Shown one piece after another: positions 1-7,639 of a DNA stretch of 64,000 bases. The notes under the pieces are model-generated. The model saw only the letters and a list, made by a program, of their open reading frames with translations. It made no database searches and was not told where the DNA came from. Within the stretch, counting starts at the first letter, position 1; the number at the start of each line of letters is the position of its first letter. Source of the DNA: Thalassotalea sp. PP2-459 (lineage in GTDB: Bacteria; Pseudomonadota; Gammaproteobacteria; Enterobacterales; Alteromonadaceae); the NCBI RefSeq assembly GCF_001913705.1, contig NZ_MKQD01000054.1:1-64000 (forward strand). The letters are read 5' to 3'. The position numbers were made by a program, and so were the translations under genes.

Positions 1-83
1 AAGGCGATTTATCACCGATTTTTATGCACTTTAATCAAGTTTAGATATTCAGTTACTTCTTGGCAGTGGTATAATGGATGTCT

Positions 84-131
84 AATTAAGTCACAAATTA
101 AGTCACAAATTAAGTCACAAATTAAGTCACA
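84..131. repeat. Four tandem 12-bp direct repeats
   Basis: Four exact head-to-tail copies of AATTAAGTCACA fill this stretch, with no mismatch between copies. The rest of the gene-free first 328 bases is AT-rich and holds an inverted repeat (AAAAACGT / ACGTTTTT, about 213-230) and a GTTAGGC core at 304-310. The tract may be a simple slippage repeat or an iterated binding site; nothing in the sequence decides between these. Confidence 0.85.
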
Positions 132-283
132 GTAATAACAGCTTAATTTTACTCAAAAACACGTCAAATCAGCCATATTGCAATTATCAGATACCCAAAA
201 ATATAGATCGGCAAAAACGTACACGTTTTTGATTGTTAAAAAGAATTAATGAAGTTAGAGTATTTGAATTCAAAAATAATAAT

Positions 284-310
284 AACGAGTTATTCTACAG
301 GCTCGTTAGG
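284..310 (+). other. Possible attC right end (R' core GTTAGGC)
   Basis: A short inverted repeat (AACGAG at 284-289, CTCGTT at 302-307) runs into GTTAGGC at 304-310, the canonical right-hand core site of integron attC elements. The next gene starts 18 bases later, as expected for a cassette. No convincing left core (GCCTAAC type) is visible upstream, so only the right end is called. Confidence 0.4.
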
Positions 311-328
311 CAAAACTGGGAATGATCC

Positions 329-817
329 ATGATAGATAGGTCTTTAATTGGAAAGCAGTTTGAATTCAATGCGACTTTAGAGAATTGGGCTGAGGGTATG
401 GATTACTGTGCAATCAGCGTACCTTCAAGCGTAACCAAGTCACTTGGAACTAAAGGGCCTGTATTGGTTCATGCTAGTGTTAATCATTCTGAACCATTTC
501 AAGTAAGCCTTTTTCCTGTTGGCGGTGGAAAGCATTATATTCGAATTAAATCAAAAATACGTAAGCTCACGAATATAAAATTGGGCGATAATATTAAACT
601 TGATTTCGTTGTAGTTGACCCAGAAGACGTAGATATACCAGATGATTTACTAGCTTCACTAGAAGATAGTGGCATGATAGATGGATTCGTAGATCTTCCA
701 CCTGGAAAAAGGAACTATTTAATCCGAAGGATAGGTGAGGCTGCCAAACCCGTTACGAGGGCAAAGCGGATTCAGGAAGCATTAGAAGCCGCTATTGAAA
801 GAAACTCTAAGAAGTAA
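329..817 (+). CDS. YdeI/OmdA-like protein with DUF1905 domain
   Basis: This 162-residue soluble protein resembles the DUF1905 plus YdeI/OmpD-associated family. Residues about 8-92 form the DUF1905-type beta barrel: a VP pair, a KGPVLVHASVN segment equivalent to the family's 'KGxVxVxGTING', and an SLFPVGGGKHYIRIK stretch. The C-terminal part (about 124-156) carries PPGKRNYLIRRIGEAAKPVTR, close to the 'REYIRWIxxAKKPETRxRR' motif of YdeI proteins. Members are annotated as bacteriocin-protection proteins or as unknown; the biochemical role is not established. It lies between attC-like sites on the + strand and is probably a mobile cassette gene. The ATG follows the putative attC core at 304-310 by 18 bases. 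Confidence 0.7.
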   Translation: MIDRSLIGKQFEFNATLENWAEGMDYCAISVPSSVTKSLGTKGPVLVHASVNHSEPFQVSLFPVGGGKHYIRIKSKIRKLTNIKLGDNIKLDFVVVDPEDVDIPDDLLASLEDSGMIDGFVDLPPGKRNYLIRRIGEAAKPVTRAKRIQEALEAAIERNSKK

Positions 818-853
818 GGCCTAGTGGAAAGCAAGGCAAGAGGTTAAGCCAAT

Positions 854-927
854 GCATAACAAACACATGTTGTCGGATTGGCTTTCCGCTGCGCTCCAAA
901 CCAACCGCAAATGCGGGCGTTATATGC
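854..927 (+). repeat. attC-like recombination site
   Basis: The stretch starts with GCATAACAAACAC and ends with GCGGGCGTTATATGC. This pairing of a 'TAACAAAC' left end with a 'GGGCGTTA' right end is typical of attC sites in chromosomal integrons (VCR-like). The interior holds a hairpin-forming GGATTGG...CCAAACCAACC with a GCTGCGCTCC turn. It lies just after the YdeI-like gene and before the GNAT gene, the expected place for a cassette boundary. Folding the bottom strand would test it. Confidence 0.65.
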
Positions 928-961
928 AATTCAGGTTTTAGTGTAATATTAAGAAGATCGT

Positions 962-1429
962 ATGGAAAATTTAGTTGTTATTAGAGAAGCGCAAAAAAGT
1001 GATCACCCATTTATTTTTGAGCTGTCACCTAATTTAGCCGAAGTTGCTCAATTAGAGTGGCATAGCGATGATACCATTCAGAAAATGCAATATGGTTATA
1101 TTGCTGAAATGCTTGCTGAAACATCACATCCCAATGCCACATTTATCGCAGAAGCCAATAATGTTTCATTGGGTTTTATTCATGTTCGCACGCATAAAGA
1201 TAGTATTTCGGGTGAAACATGTGGAACTGTGCCGCTTCTTGCTGTTTCTTCTAAATCACAAGGTTTAGGTATAGGTAAACTTTTAATTAATCACGCTGAA
1301 AAGTGGGCTAAAAATTTAGGGTGTAGGTTGCTACATCTAGAGGTTTTCGCCAATAATAAAAAAGCAGATAGCTTCTATCAAGATCTTGGATTTAAACCTG
1401 AAACGGTTCATATGATCAAACCTATATAG
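962..1429 (+). CDS. GNAT family N-acetyltransferase
   Basis: This 155-residue protein has the single-domain GNAT fold. The acetyl-CoA motif A is seen at residues 100-106 (QGLGIGK), after a beta-strand with PLLAVSSKS. The C-terminal motif B region contains LHLEVFANNKKADSFYQDLGF, typical of amino-group acetyltransferases. The family moves an acetyl group from acetyl-CoA to an amine; the substrate cannot be read from sequence. A stand-alone gene just after an attC-like site is a common cassette cargo (compare aminoglycoside acetyltransferases), but no resistance role is shown. Confidence 0.85.
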   Translation: MENLVVIREAQKSDHPFIFELSPNLAEVAQLEWHSDDTIQKMQYGYIAEMLAETSHPNATFIAEANNVSLGFIHVRTHKDSISGETCGTVPLLAVSSKSQGLGIGKLLINHAEKWAKNLGCRLLHLEVFANNKKADSFYQDLGFKPETVHMIKPI

Positions 1430-1508
1430 CGTACTGTCCACTAATGTTTTTCTGGCAGCGGTTTTGGTTTAAAATTAGTTAAGAGCAAAACTCATTAAGA
1501 GAGTAAAG

Positions 1509-2159
1509 ATGAAAACGTTAAAAACACAAACCGACGCTAAAATTGCTGCGGGGCGACAAGCTAACCCTGATTTCATGAAGGGAGTTGATGATATTATTGA
1601 ACAAGCAAAAGCTTTTCAACAAGGCAGTGATGCCATAAAAGTAGGTAATAAAGCACCGGGTTTCCAGCTTCCTGATCCAGAAGGAAAAATGACATCATTG
1701 GATGTTTTCTTAACAAAAGGTCCCGTTGTTCTTACATTTTATCGTGGAAGTTGGTGTCCCTATTGCAACCTACAACTTAGAGCTTTACAAGCACGCCTAA
1801 AAGATATTCATGCACTGGGGGCTACGTTAGTTGCTATCAGTCCACAAGTGCCTGACGGATCAATGAATCGAGATGAAATTAGTGAAATGGATTTTGATGT
1901 TTTGTCTGATCAAGATGCAAAAGTTGCTTCAAAATATGGTATCGCATGGGAAGTACCAGAGTTTCTTCTTGAACACATGCGTACAGATCGCAACCTTAAT
2001 CTTGAAGAAATCAATAATGGCAACGGCAGTGTTTTACCCATTCCTGCTACATTTGTATTAGATCGTGATGGGGTAGTTACTTGGCGTTTTGTCGATGTTG
2101 ATTATAGGATACGTTCAGAGCCTGAGGATATTATTGATGCCTTGCAAAAACTATCTTAA
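1509..2159 (+). CDS. Peroxiredoxin-like (AhpC/TSA family) protein
   Basis: The 216-residue protein belongs to the AhpC/TSA redoxin group. The motif FYRGSWCPYCN (Cys83 and Cys86) is the hallmark of the peroxiredoxin-like subfamily that has a CxxC in place of the usual PxxxTxxC. It is preceded by GNKAPGFQLPDPEGK, the standard entry strand. A 30-residue helical N-terminal extension has no signal peptide, so the protein should be cytoplasmic and reduce peroxides or act as a thiol oxidoreductase. A ribosome site (GAGAG) lies 5-8 bases before the ATG. The next gene overlaps its 3' end, so the two are probably co-transcribed. Confidence 0.8.
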   Translation: MKTLKTQTDAKIAAGRQANPDFMKGVDDIIEQAKAFQQGSDAIKVGNKAPGFQLPDPEGKMTSLDVFLTKGPVVLTFYRGSWCPYCNLQLRALQARLKDIHALGATLVAISPQVPDGSMNRDEISEMDFDVLSDQDAKVASKYGIAWEVPEFLLEHMRTDRNLNLEEINNGNGSVLPIPATFVLDRDGVVTWRFVDVDYRIRSEPEDIIDALQKLS

Positions 2160-2394
2160 AGATGTTGCTTTATTAATTCCATTACTGATTTTCTTATCAG
2201 CTTGCGGAACCATACATACAGGGTTTGATCCTTTAGATGCTATTTATTCAGGTACTGCCGCTGTTATAAAAGGTAAGGGAGCCTCTGAAAATTGTGAACA
2301 AGGTCACGTTCAAGATCGAGTAAATTGTCGAGAAAAGAAAGATGTACAAGTGGAAGCTTTAAAAAAATCTTTAAAAAAGAATAGTGGTAAATAG
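2137..2394 (+). CDS. Small lipoprotein, unknown function
   Basis: The predicted product is an 85-residue lipoprotein. A short charged start (MPCKNYLK) leads to a hydrophobic stretch and the lipobox LSACG, so the mature N-terminal Cys would be lipidated. The C-terminal part is very Lys-rich (KKDVQVEALKKSLKKN). I chose the ATG at 2137, which overlaps the last 23 bases of the peroxiredoxin gene and has AGGA about nine bases upstream; a longer frame opens at 2089. The overlap suggests translational coupling. I do not recognise the family. Confidence 0.6.
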   Translation: MPCKNYLKDVALLIPLLIFLSACGTIHTGFDPLDAIYSGTAAVIKGKGASENCEQGHVQDRVNCREKKDVQVEALKKSLKKNSGK

Positions 2395-2467
2395 AGCGTT
2401 TAATAAACTACTAAATTAATGACTTGTTAAACGTTTATCAGGCAAAGAGTAAAAAGAGATTATTTAT

Positions 2468-2632
2468 ATGGACTTTCTGCTTAACATTCTAATGGCATTA
2501 GGATTAGTTCCAGCAAAGGGCTTAACAGATTCGATGCAAAAATCAAAAGCCTTAACCGTTATGGTCATAATTGGGCTTATTTTGCTTGGTGCTTTTGTGC
2601 TCTTTCTGTTTTATATGGCAGCTAAGCAATAA
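2468..2632 (+). CDS. Small single-pass membrane protein, 54 residues
   Basis: A short frame starts at ATG 2468 and encodes 54 residues with one clear hydrophobic helix at about residues 30-50 (VMVIIGLILLGAFVLFLFYM) and a moderately hydrophobic N-terminus. A purine-rich AAAAAGAGA lies 8-16 bases upstream as a weak ribosome site. It ends 22 bases before the attC-like site at 2655, as expected for the last gene of a cassette. Function unknown. Confidence 0.45.
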   Translation: MDFLLNILMALGLVPAKGLTDSMQKSKALTVMVIIGLILLGAFVLFLFYMAAKQ

Positions 2633-2654
2633 CCACTGTATGAGGTAGTAATCA

Positions 2655-2751
2655 GCTAACACGAAAATATAAAAGAAAAAACAGTTGGTTTTTGCATCTT
2701 CGTCGCTTATTTTTACCAACTATTTTATTGTCCATTCAACGGGCGCTAGGC
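2655..2751 (+). repeat. attC-like recombination site
   Basis: The site starts with GCTAACAC and ends with GGGCGCTAGGC, a one-base variant of the GTTAGGC core. The central hairpin is AGTTGGT (2683-2689) with ACCAACT (2715-2721), separated by a TTTGCATCTTCGTCGC-type turn. A near copy lies at 6338-6425: both contain ACAGTTGGTTTTTGC, a TCTTYGTCG turn and TTATTTT before CCAA. Two related long hairpins with attC-type cores flanking unrelated genes support a cassette array. Confidence 0.65.
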
Positions 2752-2784
2752 TTCAAAACCACAACCAAAAGGAGCTGTAAAAAA

Positions 2785-4479
2785 TTGGAAGCTTCAACAA
2801 CCATTAGAAAGATGATGGCGGGCAACAAAATTGTCGTGCCTTCATATCAGCGTGCATACTCTTGGGATACTCCGGTGGAGAAATCAGACAAAAACACGCA
2901 AACAGATGTATTCGTGTCAGATTTAGAAGAATATAGCAGAAGCAATGCAATTAACCCTTATTATTTCGGCCACTTCCTTTTTGAGGAAAAAGCACAATCT
3001 TTCAACGTAATAGATGGCCAACAACGCTTAACTACCATTGTCATTTTTTTATCTGCTCTGTTTGCCAAGCTGAAATCCATAAGGGCTTTATCTGAGGAAG
3101 AAGAAATTTGCTTTGAAGATATGGTGAAGAGGCGAAGCGCAATTCGCTTTTGGACTGTTGATTACGATAATCAAATATTCGTTGACTATGTAATAGATCA
3201 AAATAAGTTTGACCATAATGGTCTTGAAACAGAGTCGTCACGCCGAATTGTCAGAGCATTCGATTTTTTCAAAAAACATCTTTCTAACAAGTCAGAAGGG
3301 TATCTGACCAAAATGTTGTCTATCGTTGGTGATGCAACCTGTACCACGCATCCGGTTCAAAATGAATCAGAGGCGATACAGATGTTTATCTTTCAAAACA
3401 GCCGTGGAAAGCGACCGTCAAACCTTGAAATAGTCAAAGCTCAATTCATGCATCAAGTTCACTTGCACGGCAAGGGTAGCGACGAAGTGGAGTCGTTAAT
3501 TGATGAAATAAAAGGGCGTTTTGAGAAAATCTACAAATCTATTTCATCGATTGAATACAGAATTAATGAAGATGATGTATTGCTCTATACTTTGCGGGTT
3601 TACTTTAATTCGCTCTGGGAAACAAATTCTTTAGACAAAATTAATAAGATGTTGGCTAATGAAAAACCACTCGATTTTATCAAATCTTTCTCTAGGTCAC
3701 TCTCGACAAGCTTTGAACATTTATCACAGTTTTTTGGCCGAAATGAGAGAGAAAGCTTTGCCATTCACTCCCTCATCTCTCTTGGCGGAATAGCGGTCGC
3801 GATTCCATTTGTCATTAAGGCGTACCGATATGGCTTGCCGCTTGATGAAATTGGAAAACTTTGCTCGTCATTGGAATCTTTGGTACTTAGGCATCGTCTG
3901 ATAGGAACGCGGGCTGATATTACTTCAAGAATTAATGATGTATTTGAGAAATTCACCGAAAGCAAAAAAGATATTTCACCAATAATTGAACGCATTGAGT
4001 GGATGAAAACCACAACAGACTGGTGGTGGGGTTATTGGAACAATGAAAGATTTAACGAATCTCTACAAGGAAGTATCAACCATTTGGTTGCAAAATATTT
4101 ACTCTGGAAATATGAAATTTATCTAGAGCAACAAGGAAAAGCCGGTTATTCACAAACTCGGTTCGATAGAGTTATTAGTCCAGAACTTGAACATATTGCG
4201 CCTACCACTGAGCCAAAAAGCAAGCCTCATGGCTATGACAACTATGACGAAGAATTTAGGAATCAATTTTTGAACTGTCTGGGAAATTATTTGTTGTTGT
4301 CAAAGTCGCATAATTGCGCTGTGGGTAATATTCCTCTGAATAAAAAGCTGGAAACATATATTCACAATGAACAGCAACGTGAGGTTAAAGGACTTGTGCC
4401 TGAAAACGGAATTTGGAGCAGGGTAATTATTCAACAGCGAAAAGATAAGATCATTAATGTAATTATGAGCAATTGCTAA
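2785..4479 (+). CDS. DUF262-DUF1524 protein, GmrSD-like type IV restriction enzyme
   Basis: The product (564 residues) joins the two GmrSD domains in one chain. The N-terminal DUF262 domain shows VPSYQRAYSW (about 18-27) and IDGQQRLTT (about 76-84), the ParB/Srx-like nucleotide-handling motifs. The C-terminal DUF1524 domain shows ELEHIAP near residue 466 followed by LGNYLLLSKSHNCAVGN, the His-Me finger nuclease signature. In known GmrSD/BrxU proteins these domains give NTP-dependent cleavage of modified phage DNA; here that role is inferred. The frame stays open upstream to 2692, but that part lies inside the attC-like site. TTG 2785 with AAAGGAG eleven bases before is the better start. Confidence 0.82.
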   Translation: MEASTTIRKMMAGNKIVVPSYQRAYSWDTPVEKSDKNTQTDVFVSDLEEYSRSNAINPYYFGHFLFEEKAQSFNVIDGQQRLTTIVIFLSALFAKLKSIRALSEEEEICFEDMVKRRSAIRFWTVDYDNQIFVDYVIDQNKFDHNGLETESSRRIVRAFDFFKKHLSNKSEGYLTKMLSIVGDATCTTHPVQNESEAIQMFIFQNSRGKRPSNLEIVKAQFMHQVHLHGKGSDEVESLIDEIKGRFEKIYKSISSIEYRINEDDVLLYTLRVYFNSLWETNSLDKINKMLANEKPLDFIKSFSRSLSTSFEHLSQFFGRNERESFAIHSLISLGGIAVAIPFVIKAYRYGLPLDEIGKLCSSLESLVLRHRLIGTRADITSRINDVFEKFTESKKDISPIIERIEWMKTTTDWWWGYWNNERFNESLQGSINHLVAKYLLWKYEIYLEQQGKAGYSQTRFDRVISPELEHIAPTTEPKSKPHGYDNYDEEFRNQFLNCLGNYLLLSKSHNCAVGNIPLNKKLETYIHNEQQREVKGLVPENGIWSRVIIQQRKDKIINVIMSNC

Positions 4480-4589
4480 CAAAATATAATAATAGCATGC
4501 ACTCGTACACTAAAATGCGCTGCTCATATATTGCCCTGTTTGTGCAGAAGATGATGTGAGGCGAAGCGATAAAAGATAAGGAGAGTCTC

Positions 4590-4970
4590 ATTAAATATTT
4601 AATTTTAGCATACATCATTGCATTATCAGGCTGTGCGTTAAGCCCCGAGAATGCATCTAAACCAAAAGTAATCACTAAAACTAAATTGATCACAGTTGAA
4701 AAAGAATACACACCTCAGCTGTGGTCACATCATAAGTTATTAAAAGAAACACCTGAATTATGTGCAGTGAAAGGTGTGTCTATTTTATCGTCCTTAGGCT
4801 TTAAATCTATTGTTAAAAATGGCAACTATGTTTATGGTAATTTCAGCAGTAACCGAGCGGCAATAAAGTGTGTAAGCGTTAATAAACAAACTTTTGTGTA
4901 CACGGCTGTTGCGGGAGCTGATGTTAAACTGGTTGAAAAACTAAGAAATGAAATTGCTTGGAAGTTGTAA
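4590..4970 (+). CDS. Small lipoprotein with apparent ATT start codon
   Basis: The coding frame reads as a 126-residue lipoprotein: a hydrophobic N-terminus, lipobox LSGC followed by Ala, then a hydrophilic domain with two further Cys residues (near ELCAVKG and AIKCVSV) that could form a disulfide in the periplasm. No ATG, GTG or TTG precedes the signal peptide; an in-frame TGA sits at 4557. A strong ribosome site AAGGAGAG (4578-4585) lies exactly six bases before ATT-AAA at 4590, where a lipoprotein would normally begin ATG-AAA. An AUU start is inferred. The first conventional start is TTG 4686, which would remove the lipobox. Family not recognised. Confidence 0.55.
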   Translation: MKYLILAYIIALSGCALSPENASKPKVITKTKLITVEKEYTPQLWSHHKLLKETPELCAVKGVSILSSLGFKSIVKNGNYVYGNFSSNRAAIKCVSVNKQTFVYTAVAGADVKLVEKLRNEIAWKL

Positions 4971-5012
4971 TTGTTGTCTCACAAGCGCGTAAAGCATAGG
5001 GCTACTAAAGTG

Positions 5013-5074
5013 GCTCAATTCGGCTTGGTTTGACATAACCACCAACTTTAGTCCGTTTAAGTTTGTGGTTATGT
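5013..5074 (+). other. Two overlapping, mutually exclusive hairpins
   Basis: ACTAAAGT (5013-5020) is complementary to ACTTTAGT (5045-5052). A second pair, ACATAACCACCAAC (5033-5046) and GTTTGTGGTTATGT (5061-5074, one mismatch), overlaps the first pair's right arm. Only one can form at a time. The segment lies between a lipoprotein gene and the DUF5694-like gene, so it may be a degenerate cassette boundary or an RNA switch. Confidence 0.4.
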
Positions 5075-5212
5075 ACTATTGCAAAAAAAAACTGAGGTGA
5101 ATGCATTTAAGTAACCAAGGCTTGAAGCATTTACTTAGATAAATTTTTTAATGTTAATAACGTTTTCGAAAATAAATGTAGGAATACTCCTCATTAAAAG
5201 GAAAATTAAACG

Positions 5213-6085
5213 ATGCGATATACAGCGGTAATAATTAGTCTTTTAGTGTTATTAAGTTTTAATGTACTGAGTCGTGAAAGTCATGCTTTACAGACAATTA
5301 AGGCTCAGGCTAACCACTCTAAAATTAAAGTCCTTAATTTTGGTACTTTTCATTTTGGACCAACGCCTGATGCAAATAGCACCGAATTTGACGAAGAAAA
5401 CAAAAGTTTACATAAAGAAGTAAGAGCAATCTCTAAAATGATTGCGAAATTTCGACCAACTATTATTTGTGTGGAGTCAGTTCCAGAAAAAAATGAGCAA
5501 CTTAATTTATTATATCAACAATTTTTAAAGCATCCGTCTGAATTAATTACGTCAAGCGGTGAAACCAGTATGATCGCATTTGATGTTGCGAGATTAAACA
5601 ACATTGAAAAAATTTATGGCATAGATAATCACATGGGATATAACTATAGCGTAGGTGACTTTATTGAAAATAGCCCCGAACTAACCAATTCGATAGATCC
5701 TAAAACTTATTTAGAGATCACCAATAACCCATATAAACATTATCCTGAACTTGCTGCATTAGACGAAAAATACGAGTCCCTTTCGTTACTTGAGAAGTTA
5801 AAGTTTATAAATCATCCAATATCTTTGAATGCTTCAATAAATGCTAATGCCGATAAACTACTATATGTTGGACTGGATGATAATTTTGAGGGGGCAGACA
5901 ATGCGGCTCTTTTTTATCACAGAAACATGAAAATTTACTCTAACCTTAACAGGATTAAAATGAATAAAAACGATCGAGTATTTATTTTAATGGGAGCGGC
6001 ACATACAGCTTTTTTAAGAGAGTTTATAAAGCGAAGCCCTAAATTTGAAATGGTTGATACTTTAGAGTATTTAAAAACGGAATAA
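5213..6085 (+). CDS. DUF5694-like secreted protein (EreA/TraB-like fold suspected)
   Basis: The 290-residue product has an N-terminal hydrophobic signal segment (residues 4-20, ending near SRESHA) and is probably periplasmic. The body shows VLNFGTFHFG, PTIICVES, KIYGIDNH and a late VFILMGAAHTAFLREF. This pattern of GxxHxG, a buried CVE acid, and a terminal GxxH is shared by DUF5694 and by the wider EreA/TraB/GumN group, whose His and Glu residues bind metal or act in hydrolysis. The substrate is unknown. AAAAGGA lies 9-15 bases before the ATG. It is one more stand-alone + strand gene in the cassette-like region. Confidence 0.6.
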   Translation: MRYTAVIISLLVLLSFNVLSRESHALQTIKAQANHSKIKVLNFGTFHFGPTPDANSTEFDEENKSLHKEVRAISKMIAKFRPTIICVESVPEKNEQLNLLYQQFLKHPSELITSSGETSMIAFDVARLNNIEKIYGIDNHMGYNYSVGDFIENSPELTNSIDPKTYLEITNNPYKHYPELAALDEKYESLSLLEKLKFINHPISLNASINANADKLLYVGLDDNFEGADNAALFYHRNMKIYSNLNRIKMNKNDRVFILMGAAHTAFLREFIKRSPKFEMVDTLEYLKTE

Positions 6086-6337
6086 TTAAATATGATGATT
6101 AATAATTACGTGCGATGCTACCTTTTTAGGTTGCTAATTGTGAATGAAATGTTTTAGGTGAAATAAATCGCGTGTAGCACCTTGTTACCGCGTTCGTCAA
6201 GGATAAAAACATATAAAAGTCATGCGTGTAGCTCGATTCTACAATAAAATTGATGAAACGGAGTAGAGAATTTCGTAGAGCTTTCTCCTTTGTGTTTAGT
6301 CGCCTTGCAGTTTAGTCAAAAGCTTGGCCCATCATAG
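6086..6337. other. Gene-free stretch before attC-like site
   Basis: The stretch has stops in all frames at short intervals and no ribosome site followed by a plausible coding sequence. GCTACC and GTGTAGCACC segments could form weak hairpins, but no terminator with a T run is seen. I find no gene in it; it leads into the attC-like site at 6338-6425. Confidence 0.5.
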
Positions 6338-6425
6338 TCACTTTAAGAAAAATAACAGTTGGTTTTTGCTTCTTTGTCGTTTATTTTAACCAAGCACTTA
6401 TGCGGCCATTTGTGAAGTGTTAGGC
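6338..6425 (+). repeat. attC-like recombination site
   Basis: The site ends in GAAGTGTTAGGC, a perfect GTTAGGC core at 6419-6425, with CACTT at its left end pairing with AAGTG. The central hairpin is TTGGTTTTTGC with TTATTTTAACCAA around a TTCTTTGTCG turn, closely matching the site at 2655-2751. It lies 32 bases before the DUF4177 gene. The left core is degenerate. Confidence 0.65.
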
Positions 6426-6456
6426 ATTCCAAAATTAAGTAGATTATGGAGAACTC

Positions 6457-6651
6457 ATGGGAAAGTATAAATATAAAATTGTAGATTCTAAGGATGTTGA
6501 TTCAGCGGGATTATTTAAAGGTAAAAAACGCGAAGACGTAGAAGCTTACCTTAATAAACTTGGAACAGAAGGTTGGGAACTCGTGAATGCAGATTTTCGT
6601 GAACTCGAAGGCCGGTTAGAATTTTCTGGAATTATGAAAAAAGAAATATAA
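6457..6651 (+). CDS. DUF4177 domain small protein
   Basis: A 64-residue soluble protein matches the DUF4177 pattern: an opening YKYKIVDSK strand, a helix with VEAYLNKLGTEGWELV (the conserved 'LNxLGxEGWELV' core), and a closing FSGIMKKE strand. The family consists of very small single-domain proteins of unknown function. GGAGAA lies 5-10 bases before the ATG. It is flanked by attC-like sites on both sides, so it forms a complete one-gene cassette of about 350 bases. Confidence 0.75.
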   Translation: MGKYKYKIVDSKDVDSAGLFKGKKREDVEAYLNKLGTEGWELVNADFRELEGRLEFSGIMKKEI

Positions 6652-6671
6652 AACCGTTGGGTATATCAAAT

Positions 6672-6775
6672 GCCTAACAAGGTTTTTCAAGTTGAATACG
6701 TAACAGTTTGCTCGGCTTTGCTTGGCTACACAATGTTAGTAAACTTATAAAAAGCCCTTACGTGGGCGTTTTAGC
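6672..6775 (+). repeat. attC-like recombination site
   Basis: GCCTAAC (6672-6678) is a perfect left core, followed by AAGGTTTTTCAAGTTGAATA. The right end holds TAAACTTATAAAAAGCCCTTACG, which pairs with it, and then GGGCGTTTTAGC, a degenerate right core. The internal CTCGGCTTTGCTTGGC resembles the extrahelical-base region of attC hairpins. The position directly after the DUF4177 stop fits a cassette end. Confidence 0.6.
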
Positions 6776-6826
6776 GAAGCTAACGAACCACATGTAAATC
6801 ACAAATAATTGATAAAGGAGCGAACG

Positions 6827-7465
6827 GTGGCTGACTTTACTATCACTACATTTGATTGGGTTCCGGAATTTCCTCGTGGATATGTGCGTGACCTTCGTGC
6901 ACGATGGGCATTAGAAGAAGCAGGCTTAAGTTATGATGTTCATAGTGTCCCATTTCATGAACGTAGTTCTAATCATTTTGAGCATCAACCCTTTGGACAG
7001 GTACCTTGGCTAACAAAAGGAGATATTTCAATCTTCGAAAGCGGGGCGATCTTGCTGCATATTGGTGAGTATAGCGAGACTTTACTACCCACCGAGCCAC
7101 GAGAACGAGCGCGGGTTCAAGAATGGCTATTTGCCGCATTAAATTCAGTCGAAATGGCTAGTTTACCTTGGTTCATTTTTAAGTTTACTGGCGGTGACAG
7201 TGAGTCACCAGAGCAAAAACGTATAGGAGCGTTTCTTCATTCTCGCCTTCAGCATATGGAGGCAACGTTGAAGCAGAAAGAGTGGCTTGCACAGTCTTTT
7301 TCAATTGCAGACATAGCGATGACTGATGTATTGCGGCTTATTCATCGATTTGATGGTCTTGACGATTATCCAAATTGTCGTGAGTATGTGATTCGGGCGA
7401 CGTCTCGTCCTAAGTTTGAGAAAGCACACGCAGATCAACTTGCTCACTTTGCAAAGGCACAATAA
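6827..7465 (+). CDS. Glutathione S-transferase family protein
   Basis: The 212-residue protein has the GST two-domain layout. The N-terminal thioredoxin-like part (about 1-85) shows RDLRARWALEEAGLSYDVHSV, FGQVPWL with the cis-Pro, and FESGAILLHI where the SGAI/ES motif binds the glutathione gamma-glutamyl group. The all-helical C-terminal part holds FSIADIAMTDVLRLI, the N-capping-box motif. Members conjugate or use glutathione in detoxification. I place the start at GTG 6827 because AAAGGAG sits seven bases upstream; a TTG at 6809 adds six unlikely residues. It is the last gene of the cassette-like run. Confidence 0.85.
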   Translation: MADFTITTFDWVPEFPRGYVRDLRARWALEEAGLSYDVHSVPFHERSSNHFEHQPFGQVPWLTKGDISIFESGAILLHIGEYSETLLPTEPRERARVQEWLFAALNSVEMASLPWFIFKFTGGDSESPEQKRIGAFLHSRLQHMEATLKQKEWLAQSFSIADIAMTDVLRLIHRFDGLDDYPNCREYVIRATSRPKFEKAHADQLAHFAKAQ

Positions 7466-7583
7466 CCTTGCTTCATTTTGAAACAACATGCAACACAATG
7501 TGGTAGGCAATCAATATCTCATTGCTTAGACAAACCTTAATCAATGATTGAAACTAAAGAACCCGAGCTTAGGTTAAATCACT

Positions 7584-7625
7584 TAGCTACAGCATAAGTG
7601 TAGTGCTGCTCTTATGCCGTAGCTT
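7584..7625. terminator. Bidirectional terminator-like hairpin
   Basis: TAGCTACAGCATAAG (7584-7598) pairs with CTTATGCCGTAGCTT (7611-7625), with one G-U pair, around a 12-base loop; a TTTTTGG tract follows on the + strand. It separates the convergent GST and symporter genes and could stop both transcripts. Confidence 0.65.
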
Positions 7626-7639
7626 TAATAGTTTTTGGT

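Noticed and set aside
84-131. Tandem repeats as a CRISPR array
   Set aside because: Units are 12 bases with no spacers, and there are no cas genes nearby.
4475-4562. Possible attC site between the GmrSD-like gene and the ATT-start lipoprotein (GCTAAC left, GTGAGGC right)
   Set aside because: The arms are hardly complementary and the right core has a mismatch at a key base, so I do not list it as a site.
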